Assembly (NCBI GenBank): GCA_016650355.1
Contig: JAENVX010000147.1
Span: forward strand, 1 to 11,968
Reading direction: 5' to 3'
DNA from: Bacteroidia bacterium
GTDB lineage: Bacteria > Bacteroidota > Bacteroidia > Cytophagales > Cyclobacteriaceae
Length of the DNA stretch: 11,968 bases
The translations under genes and the position numbers were made by a program. The notes beneath the pieces are model-generated. The model was not told the DNA's origin, did not search any database, and saw nothing but the letters and a program-made list of their open reading frames with translations. Each line of letters opens with the position of its first letter. Position 1 is the first letter of the stretch. Shown one piece after another: positions 1-6,500 of this stretch.

Positions 1-732
1 CAGGGAATGTATATGTGGATGATGCTTTTGCAAAATCTTTACTCCTCGTTCGCACGAGGCCCTTCTTTCATTATAGGCAGATGAAGCAAGTGAGTGCTTT
101 ACCCTACTATCAATCAACAAAATCTCAACATCCTCGAACAAAAACGGTAGATACTCATGATGAAGATTACGGCAATCCAAAAGTAGAGCCGAATCTTTCT
201 TCCCAAATAAGCTGGCATACTGATCCATCAATCCACAGTTAACGCCAACAAAATCATTTTCCGAATATTGAGCAATTTTTGCTAACGCCAGACGGCTAAG
301 TCCGCAATTGAAAATCTCATTGAGTGCAAATGCAAAGCCACAGCATAGCGATGCGGATGATGATAGACCTGCACCGGTAGGAATGTTGCCCCCAAAAATA
401 CAATCAATGCCACGTACAGGAAGTCCCTTTTGGGTAAAGCCCTCCAAAACTCCCATCAGGTAATTCACCCAGGTCTCGCCCTGGTTAAGGTCTCGAAGAT
501 TAAAAGTCACCCCTTCCTGAAAGTCATAGGCATATATGTTGCACCGGTCATTGTCATTTGGGGCGATTGCAAATACCGTGTACCGGTCTACTGCTGCTGG
601 CATGACAAAACCATCATTATAATCAGTATGCTCGCCAATTAGGTTGAGGCGGCCGGGGGCCTGAAATACAGATGGCTTTCTCTTAAATCTCTTTTGAAAA
701 GTTTGCGATACTACTTGGTCTAGGCTAGGCAT
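1..732 (-). CDS. galK: Galactokinase, N-terminal part (cut by window edge)
   Basis: Galactokinase phosphorylates alpha-D-galactose at O1 with ATP, the first kinase step of the cytoplasmic Leloir pathway. Reading the minus strand from the ATG at 732 gives 244 uninterrupted codons to the window edge, roughly the first 60-65% of a typical protein of about 380 residues. The galactokinase signature PGRLNLIGEHTDYN lies at residues 26-39. The GHMP-kinase glycine/serine loop IPTGAGLSSSASL is at about 117-129. The block GVNCGLMDQYASLFGK contains the expected catalytic Asp at residue 170, and VKHSLASSAYNERR follows further on. Together these separate it from mevalonate and homoserine kinases. The start gives the usual short leader before the signature. 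No partner gene of the Leloir pathway is visible, since downstream sequence lies outside the window. There is no frameshift, and no convincing promoter was found just upstream. Confidence 0.96.
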   Translation of the reverse strand, partial: MPSLDQVVSQTFQKRFKRKPSVFQAPGRLNLIGEHTDYNDGFVMPAAVDRYTVFAIAPNDNDRCNIYAYDFQEGVTFNLRDLNQGETWVNYLMGVLEGFTQKGLPVRGIDCIFGGNIPTGAGLSSSASLCCGFAFALNEIFNCGLSRLALAKIAQYSENDFVGVNCGLMDQYASLFGKKDSALLLDCRNLHHEYLPFLFEDVEILLIDSRVKHSLASSAYNERRASCERGVKILQKHHPHIHSL

Positions 733-896
733 TACTGCAAGTTTACTAAACGATGGCAATGAAACCCAAATACTGAAATTTGTTTTTCAAAAGAAGTTGA
801 GAATCGTTTGGAAGGACTCGGCAGCATTAAGCCTTTAGACCCTTTGACTGGCTGGACTCTTGCGTTCAAAAGCACCTGAACTTTCACAAATCACTC

Positions 897-912
897 TAAC
901 CTAAATCGGTCA
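897..912. promoter_or_regulatory. Candidate activator-binding dyad, distal copy
   Basis: The sequence reads TAACCT-AAAT-CGGTCA, an imperfect dyad with a four-base centre. It resembles the proximal copy at 1018-1033, sharing CC at the same left-arm positions and a CGGwCA right arm. It lies about 225 bases before the transcription start inferred from the sigma-54-like promoter, within the range where bacterial enhancer-binding proteins can act by DNA looping. The left arm is poor (three of six against an ideal TGTCCG). The assignment rests on similarity to the other copy and on position, so it is tentative. Confidence 0.3.
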
Positions 913-1017
913 TTAGGAAATGTACCACCCAAGTTTAGATAAAGAAGATCCAATATTGGATTTATTTCTAATATTTAGTCAAATGCGATTTCCAGTTCAG
1001 GCAAAAGGGTTAAAATA

Positions 1018-1033
1018 AGACCGATTTCGGACA
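1018..1033. promoter_or_regulatory. Candidate activator-binding dyad, proximal copy
   Basis: The sequence reads AGACCG-ATTT-CGGACA, a dyad centred about 105 bases upstream of the transcription start inferred for the permease gene. Its core CCGATTTCGG has four perfectly complementary bases in each arm. The position suits an enhancer-binding protein of the NtrC type working with sigma-54. The nine-base string GACCGATTT at 1019-1027 is the exact reverse complement of 903-911 in the distal copy. The cognate regulator is unknown and none is encoded in this window. Confidence 0.38.
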
Positions 1034-1104
1034 TCAATCTTCATAGTTGAACATCCCCAACAGTGGAAAAGGCAAATAAGACCATAAAACCAATGAACCT
1101 TAAG

Positions 1105-1120
1105 TGGTACATCATTTGTC
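1105..1120 (+). promoter_or_regulatory. Candidate sigma-54 (-24/-12) promoter for the permease gene
   Basis: TGGTAC-ATCAT-TTGTC matches the sigma-54 consensus TGGCAC-N5-TTGCA in layout and in most bases: the invariant GG of the -24 element and the TTG of the -12 element are present with correct spacing. Two departures are T for C in the -24 element and GT instead of the highly conserved GC at -12. Transcription would begin near 1131, giving an untranslated leader of about 15 bases before the ATG at 1146. Two dyads upstream at enhancer distance support the reading. It also argues against the GTG at 1104 as a start, because that codon overlaps the -24 element. Confidence 0.45.
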
Positions 1121-1145
1121 AACCATAACCAAAACACTGAACCTC

Positions 1146-3632
1146 ATGATCAAGTATTACCTGATTCTATTCGTCCGCAACCTTCAAAGACAAAAACTCT
1201 TCTCATTTATAATCCTTCTCGGCCTTACGGTAAGCATCGCCAGCACTCTACTTATATACCTTTATGTACGCCATGAATTTAGCTTCGATAGATTCCACAA
1301 AGAAGCTGATCGGATTTATAGGGTAAATCAGACATTCATATGGGGTGAAGGCAATGACAGCCAGTTTGCATCCACTGGGCCGGGCGTGGCATATGCTGTC
1401 GCAGCCGAGCTACCCGAAGTGGAGTTGTTAACCAGCATCCATACACCTGGCGATTTTATTTTATCGTACACCAATGCTTCTAATGAAGTAATCTCCATTG
1501 AAGAAACTAAAATCCTGGCTGTTGATTCCAATTTCTTTACGATGTTCAACTTTCCAATCGTTAAGGGCAATACGGAAACACCTTTACAACTTGCCAATAC
1601 CATGGTGATGGTAGAATCTACCGCTAGGTACTATTTTGGTGATGAAGATCCAATCGGGAAACTTGTGCTCGTTGGAAACTTAGGCGAAGGTAGTGAGCAA
1701 AAGACTTTTGAAATAACTGCGGTTGTAAAAGATATTCCGGACAATTCATATATCGAATTTGACGTGCTTCTATCGATGAATAGTTTCCCGCGAATAAGAC
1801 AAATGTATTGGAGTTGGGTGTGGACACAATTGGAAACTTATGTTCGCCTTGACAAAAACGCGAACATTGAAGACACGAAATCCAAATTGGCGCAAATTCC
1901 ACGTAAACATGCCGAGCAAACATTGCAGCGGGTAATGAATACGACATTTGATGATTATATAAAGTCCGGAAAAAAATGGGAGCTATACTTACAACCACTC
2001 ACGAGCATTCACCTGCCATCCGAAACCGTTCTAAATAGGCTAAATGATTCGGGTAGTATTAAAATTATTTATTCCTTCATAGGCGCGGCTATTTTTATTG
2101 TGATGCTATCCTGTGTCAACTTTATGAACCTGTCCACAGCCCAATTTACACGCAGGATCAAAGAAGCAAGTGTTCGCAAAATCCTTGGCCTCGGACGAAA
2201 GGAACTGAGCATCAATTATTTTGCAGAAGCTTTAATGTTTTGTCTAATTGCGCTGCTGGCAGCATTAGCCTTTACGCAATTGTTATTGCCAAGCTTCAAT
2301 CTGATTACAGGAAAATTCCTGCAAATCAGTTTATCCAGTGACCCGGGGTTAATTGGTTTGCTGTTGTCCCTTGTCTTGGTCATGGCACTTGTTTCAAGTA
2401 GCTATCCAGCATTGTTTCTTAGTTCCTTCAATCCTGTCGAAGCCATAAAAGGAAAACTCAAAAGTAGCATGAAAGGTGTGGCTTTTCGCAACGGCTTAGT
2501 TGTGTTTCAATTCAGCGTTTCTATTATTTTGATTATCTGCACGGTCATTGTATTCGAACAACTTAATTACGTTTCTGAAAAAGATTTGGGATTCGACAAA
2601 GAAAATCTATTGGTGATCAACCATGTTGAAGGAATAAAGGATGGTGAAACCTTTGCCAACGCTGCGTTGAATATTTCGGGTGTCTTACATTCTTCCTGGT
2701 GTACCTCTGTTCCTCCTACTATCTGGGGTGGTGATAAGTTTAGTGCAGAAGGCATGAATGACCAAACCTTTGCATTGAATTATACTTCAGCCAGCGAAAC
2801 ATTTATACCAACACTGGACATCAAGTTGAAATTCGGGCGAAACTTTTCCAAGGAAACTCCAGGTGACATTGACCGGGTAATCTTGAACGAAACAGCGATC
2901 AAAAGAATCGGCTGGAATTTGGATGAGTCGATTATTGGAAAGAAAATAGAAACACCCGGTGGTGAGATAAAATTTGAAGTAGTGGGCGTTGTGGCTGATT
3001 TTAATTATTGGTCGCTGGCCACAGAAATTGAACCTTTAGCCATCTTTCATATTAATAATACCAGCCCTGCTCTTAATGCCGGTGACAAACAATTTCTTGC
3101 TTTACGTATACAAGGAGAAGGTAGCGAGGCATGGGAAACAACGTTTTCACAATTGAATAAAATCTGGAAAACACATGCCGGTGATTCACCTTTTCAATAT
3201 TCATTTGTTGATCAAACCTTTGCTGAGACATTTAAAACGCAACAGCAGTTTGGAAAAGTATTAACGGTGATGGCGAGTCTCGCCATTTTAATCGCTAGTC
3301 TTGGGCTATTGGGTATGATCATTTATTCCCTCGAACAGCGCTCTAAAGAAATTGGCATCCGAAAAGTATCTGGTGCTTCCGTGTGGAATATTCTCACGTT
3401 AATTTCAGGCGGATACACAAAATTAATAATCCTCGCTTTTATCATTGGAGCACCGATGGCTTATTTTATCATGCAGGAATGGTTGTTAGATTTCTCATAT
3501 CGAATCATACCCTCGGTCTGGGTGTTCGCTGTGGTGGGAGTGGGAACTTTAATTATTGCTATCCTCATTACAAGCTATCATTCGATACAGGCTGCGTTGA
3601 CGAATCCTGTTAAGGTGCTGAAGGATGAGTAA
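1146..3632 (+). CDS. MacB/FtsX-type ABC transporter permease, two-module
   Basis: An 828-residue inner-membrane protein of the mechanotransmitting (type VII, MacB/FtsX/LolCDE-like) permease class. One membrane helix at about 18-41 is followed by a large periplasmic MacB-core domain (about 42-300). Helices at about 309-330, 356-380, 400-425 and 447-472 form the first FtsX module. A second periplasmic domain (about 473-695) leads into helices at about 705-730, 757-780 and 790-815. Family hallmarks are the cytosolic segments IKEASVRKILGLGRKEL (about 337-352) and RSKEIGIRKVSGAS (about 732-746) and the NPVEAIKG and NPVKVLKDE blocks after helices. There is no Walker motif, so an ATPase must come from elsewhere. 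The start at 1146 is preferred over a GTG at 1104, which overlaps a sigma-54-like promoter and would put 14 residues before the usual MIKYYLILFVRNLQRQK opening. Substrate cannot be predicted; the class handles peptides, lipoproteins, drugs or signalling. Confidence 0.92.
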   Translation: MIKYYLILFVRNLQRQKLFSFIILLGLTVSIASTLLIYLYVRHEFSFDRFHKEADRIYRVNQTFIWGEGNDSQFASTGPGVAYAVAAELPEVELLTSIHTPGDFILSYTNASNEVISIEETKILAVDSNFFTMFNFPIVKGNTETPLQLANTMVMVESTARYYFGDEDPIGKLVLVGNLGEGSEQKTFEITAVVKDIPDNSYIEFDVLLSMNSFPRIRQMYWSWVWTQLETYVRLDKNANIEDTKSKLAQIPRKHAEQTLQRVMNTTFDDYIKSGKKWELYLQPLTSIHLPSETVLNRLNDSGSIKIIYSFIGAAIFIVMLSCVNFMNLSTAQFTRRIKEASVRKILGLGRKELSINYFAEALMFCLIALLAALAFTQLLLPSFNLITGKFLQISLSSDPGLIGLLLSLVLVMALVSSSYPALFLSSFNPVEAIKGKLKSSMKGVAFRNGLVVFQFSVSIILIICTVIVFEQLNYVSEKDLGFDKENLLVINHVEGIKDGETFANAALNISGVLHSSWCTSVPPTIWGGDKFSAEGMNDQTFALNYTSASETFIPTLDIKLKFGRNFSKETPGDIDRVILNETAIKRIGWNLDESIIGKKIETPGGEIKFEVVGVVADFNYWSLATEIEPLAIFHINNTSPALNAGDKQFLALRIQGEGSEAWETTFSQLNKIWKTHAGDSPFQYSFVDQTFAETFKTQQQFGKVLTVMASLAILIASLGLLGMIIYSLEQRSKEIGIRKVSGASVWNILTLISGGYTKLIILAFIIGAPMAYFIMQEWLLDFSYRIIPSVWVFAVVGVGTLIIAILITSYHSIQAALTNPVKVLKDE

Positions 3633-3677
3633 AATCTTTCATCAAAATTTATTATCTTTAATGTGTGTTTTAGAGTT

Positions 3678-4223
3678 ATGAATACACTTACAATTGATAA
3701 GACAAAGGAATGGACTGTTGATGATTACCTCCTATTGGGGGAAATGAAAACACCATGCCAGTTAATAAATGGAGAATTGATCATGAGTCCAGCACCTACA
3801 CCCAATCATCAACGTGTCGCTCGGAAAATTTTTAAAATTCTAGATAGCGCTAACTTGTTGGGAGAAATTTTCTTTTCACCCATTGACCTTTACATCGACT
3901 CTAAAAATGTATTCCAACCTGACTTGGTTTATTTATCAGACAGCAAAGCACATTTGACTAAAAGAGGAATTGAGGGGCCACCTGATTTGATTGTCGAAAT
4001 AATATCCCCCTCCAACAGCTACACAGATCGTAATCAAAAGAAAGACAGCTATCTCCGATTTGGTGTTAAAGAATATTGGATTGTTGATCCCGGCAACGAA
4101 ACGATTGAGATTTATACACCAACTGGTGGGGCTGACGTTCCTGTCTTTTTTTCATCCAAAGAGGGAGAAGTAATTTCCAGCATTAATAACGCCATAAGAT
4201 TTAATCTAAGGGATATTTTTTAA
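3678..4223 (+). CDS. Uma2-family PD-(D/E)XK nuclease-like protein (DUF820)
   Basis: A 181-residue protein with the full Uma2/DUF820 layout, a family assigned to the PD-(D/E)XK nuclease superfamily. After an N-terminal WTVDDYLLL segment comes the family motif LINGELIMSPAPTPNHQRV (about 29-47, with E33). The candidate metal-binding residues are D82 in FQPDLVYL and E107 in PPDLIVEIISPS, followed by DRNQKKDSYLRFGVKEYWIVDP (117-138) with K121/K122. All conserved acidic positions are retained, so it is probably active, though members lack well-defined biological substrates. The ATG at 3678 is chosen over an in-frame GTG at 3663, which adds only five residues. It lies 45 bases after the permease stop and converges with the helicase gene 22 bases downstream. 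No antitoxin-like partner sits beside it. A -7-like TATCTTTA at 3653-3660 has no matching -33 element. Confidence 0.9.
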   Translation: MNTLTIDKTKEWTVDDYLLLGEMKTPCQLINGELIMSPAPTPNHQRVARKIFKILDSANLLGEIFFSPIDLYIDSKNVFQPDLVYLSDSKAHLTKRGIEGPPDLIVEIISPSNSYTDRNQKKDSYLRFGVKEYWIVDPGNETIEIYTPTGGADVPVFFSSKEGEVISSINNAIRFNLRDIF

Positions 4224-4245
4224 TTCTGAACCTTATTTCAACGAC

Positions 4246-6462
4246 CTATTTATTGTCTTCCACCTTCAAGTTTGCTTCGTAATTCAGCACGGCCCGGATT
4301 TCTCCATAGGAATATCCTGCTCCCAATATCTGTTTTACATTAGTCACAGAGGTTCCATCCGATTCATGGATGGCATGCAAAATTACCTCTAGTCGCTCTC
4401 CATTCATTAGCTCATGAATATCCAATTCGCCAGATTTTACCAATAAGGCGAGGTGACCTTCAACCGTGCTGGCAGCTAATTTCCGCGCTTTGGCAATTTC
4501 ATCGATATTTTTTCCAGCTCTATAAAAGGCTAGTGTTTCCTTGAGGCTACTCCCCTTTTCGGCTTTCTTTTTCTTTTTTACAATGGCCTCTTTTAAATTC
4601 TTTATCTCAATATTTTCTTCATCCGTAACTTTATAAATCTCCAAATCTCCATAACGTGCTCCATGAAGTTTTTGAATTTGAATGGTCAACGCGTACTTGA
4701 CACCACCCACTAGCTTAAGGTACTTTTTAACTCTTGTTGCTTTCCCCAATGAAATTTCATGCTGGAGCAGTGGGTGCAATAATTCTTCTTTAAAGAAGTC
4801 GGAAAAGTATACAATAGCCTTTCGGACGCGCTCTTCCAACATTGTCGTGCCAGCCTGAGAAACACTACTCAATAATTTATTCAATTCAGGATGGAATTTC
4901 CTGGCCACTTCCTGTTTTTCTTTTGTCTTAGCAAGCAGCATATTTCCGAGAGTCAACGCTGATTTCACATCAGGAAGTTTTTTGCCTGGCAATTCTTCCA
5001 GAAAATTCTCAAGTACGGCTATAAGTTTTCGAAAATCGAATGTTAACAGCAATCGTTCCGCCCAAAATCTTTGTCTCTCCAATTCTAATAATCGCTCCAA
5101 CTCCACGGCTTCATGTTCTTTCCGTGCGAACTCAATCACCCGCTCATCTGTAGAAATACTTTGCGGCTGAATTTTAGAATGCAACACTACCCCATCCAAT
5201 GTAGTGCATCTACTTAATGCTACGTATACTTGGCCAGCTGCAAATGAAGACCCTGCATCAAGTATTGCCTTTTCAAAAGTAAGGCCCTGACTTTTGTGAA
5301 TGGTAATAGCCCATGCAAGCCGTATCGGAAATTGGCTAAACGAACCTATCTCTTCTTCCTCCACTGCTTCTTTCTCCCGATCGTATGCATATCGAATGTT
5401 CCTCCACGTTTCCTTTTCAATCTTTAGTTCTTGCCCATTGTCGGGGAAACGAACTCGAATTTCATTATCGGTTAATACTTTAACTACAGCAATCTTTCCA
5501 TTGTAATATCGCTTTTGTGGATCAGAATCATTTTTAATAAAGATAACCTGCGCACCTTCTTTTAACTGAAGATCCATTTCAGTCGGCAATGCTTTTTCTG
5601 AAAAGTCTCCTTCAATGCTTCCACGAAAACGATATAGCGTCCCCCTTAATTTGGCCAATTCAGTAGCGTTAACAGTATCCGCTTTGTAATTGTGCGTGCA
5701 CAATGTGATATAATTTTCAGATGCAATTGGGCTAAATTGGTTATTTAATTTGCTATTGAGTAATTGTATATCCTCATTCGAGATATTGTTATTTCTAACC
5801 CTGTTTAACAACTCAATAAACTTTTCATCACTTTGACGGTAAATTTTCTTTAATTCAATATAAAGTGGCGGAGAATTTAAAACTGCCTGACTGTGAAAGA
5901 AAAAAGGGCTCTCGTAAAAATCTTTAAGTATTTCCCATTCCTCGTTCTTAGCAACGGGAGGGAGTTGAAATAAATCACCTATATAAAGTACCTGAACTCC
6001 ACCAAAAGGCTTTTCAGGCGATTTTCTAAAATAACGCAAAATGGCATCCATGGCATCAAGCATATCGCAGCGCACCATGCTTACCTCATCAATGATTAAT
6101 AATTCCAATTCACGGAGCAATTCACGCTTGTCTGCACTAAAGCGGATATTCTTAAACAAACTGTAGGAGTCAGATACTTCAACGCCATTGAATCTTTTTT
6201 GTGCTCCAGGAATAAAAGGACCAAATGGCAGCTGAAAAAAAGAGTGCATAGTAACCCCTCCAGCATTGATGGCAGCTACGCCCGTTGGGGCAACCACCAC
6301 TGCATTCTTCTGGGTATGCCCAATAATATACTTAAGAAAAGTGGTCTTCCCTGATCCAGCTTTTCCCGTTAAGAAAACAGAACGATCTGTATGATTGACA
6401 AAATCAGACGCAATTTTAAAAATGGGGTTATGATCGTCTGGCGTGATCACTGGCTGATCCAT
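4246..6462 (-). CDS. Pif1-like superfamily 1 DNA helicase with C-terminal HTH domain
   Basis: A 738-residue cytoplasmic ATP-dependent helicase of the Pif1/RecD-like branch of SF1, expected to translocate 5'-3' on single-stranded DNA. Motif I (Walker A) is GKAGSGKT at 33-40 and motif Ia is VVVAPTGVAAINAGG at about 55-69. Motif II is LLIIDEVSM at 121-129 and motif III is GVQVLYIGDLFQLPP at 155-169. Motif V (AITIHKSQGLTF, about 384-395) and motif VI (QVYVALSRC, about 408-416) complete the core, so it should be active. After about residue 440 the protein is helical and charged. A lysine-rich linker (KKKKKAEK) precedes a helix-turn-helix near 644-684 (IDEIAKARKLAASTVEGHL), resembling the 'helicase helix-turn-helix' (HTH_40) tail. 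The ATG at 6462 follows the YfhO-family stop by 38 bases. Eukaryotic Pif1 acts on G-quadruplexes and replication forks; the role here is inferred only. Confidence 0.92.
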   Translation of the reverse strand: MDQPVITPDDHNPIFKIASDFVNHTDRSVFLTGKAGSGKTTFLKYIIGHTQKNAVVVAPTGVAAINAGGVTMHSFFQLPFGPFIPGAQKRFNGVEVSDSYSLFKNIRFSADKRELLRELELLIIDEVSMVRCDMLDAMDAILRYFRKSPEKPFGGVQVLYIGDLFQLPPVAKNEEWEILKDFYESPFFFHSQAVLNSPPLYIELKKIYRQSDEKFIELLNRVRNNNISNEDIQLLNSKLNNQFSPIASENYITLCTHNYKADTVNATELAKLRGTLYRFRGSIEGDFSEKALPTEMDLQLKEGAQVIFIKNDSDPQKRYYNGKIAVVKVLTDNEIRVRFPDNGQELKIEKETWRNIRYAYDREKEAVEEEEIGSFSQFPIRLAWAITIHKSQGLTFEKAILDAGSSFAAGQVYVALSRCTTLDGVVLHSKIQPQSISTDERVIEFARKEHEAVELERLLELERQRFWAERLLLTFDFRKLIAVLENFLEELPGKKLPDVKSALTLGNMLLAKTKEKQEVARKFHPELNKLLSSVSQAGTTMLEERVRKAIVYFSDFFKEELLHPLLQHEISLGKATRVKKYLKLVGGVKYALTIQIQKLHGARYGDLEIYKVTDEENIEIKNLKEAIVKKKKKAEKGSSLKETLAFYRAGKNIDEIAKARKLAASTVEGHLALLVKSGELDIHELMNGERLEVILHAIHESDGTSVTNVKQILGAGYSYGEIRAVLNYEANLKVEDNK

Positions 6463-6500
6463 TCGTTAGTAGTGAAACATTAAAAGTTAGATGTGCTCAA

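Larger units (their letters stand above)
733..1145. other. Intergenic spacer between divergent galK and permease genes
   Basis: About 410 bases separate the start of galK (minus) from the preferred permease start (plus). I found no convincing coding frame, tRNA, rho-independent hairpin or insertion-sequence end here. The recognisable content is on the permease side: a sigma-54-like promoter at 1105-1120 and two related dyads at 897-912 and 1018-1033. The galK-proximal part (733-890) shows nothing I can name, and galK presumably has a promoter there that I cannot identify. Confidence 0.7.

Noticed and set aside
15..642. Plus-strand open frames of 75 and 70 codons
   Set aside because: They are antisense to galactokinase, whose minus-strand reading shows strong family motifs throughout.
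903..1027. Inverted repeat as ends of a small transposable element
   Set aside because: The arms are only nine exact bases, no target-site duplication is visible and the interior is not repetitive; paired regulator sites explain it better.
1104..1145. GTG start 14 codons upstream of the permease ATG
   Set aside because: It overlaps the -24 element of the sigma-54-like promoter, would add a hydrophilic extension not typical of the family, and the ATG at 1146 opens directly into the usual MIKYY sequence.
3678..4223. Toxin-antitoxin module around the Uma2 gene
   Set aside because: No small partner gene is adjacent; neighbours are a permease and a convergent helicase.
4224..4245. Bidirectional terminator between the convergent Uma2 and helicase genes
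   Set aside because: The 22-base gap has no hairpin arms; a T-run occurs only inside the end of the Uma2 gene.
4246..6462. Helicase plus Uma2 nuclease as an anti-phage defence pair
   Set aside because: The two genes are convergent, not co-directional, and neither matches a defence system I recognise; the proximity is not evidence by itself.
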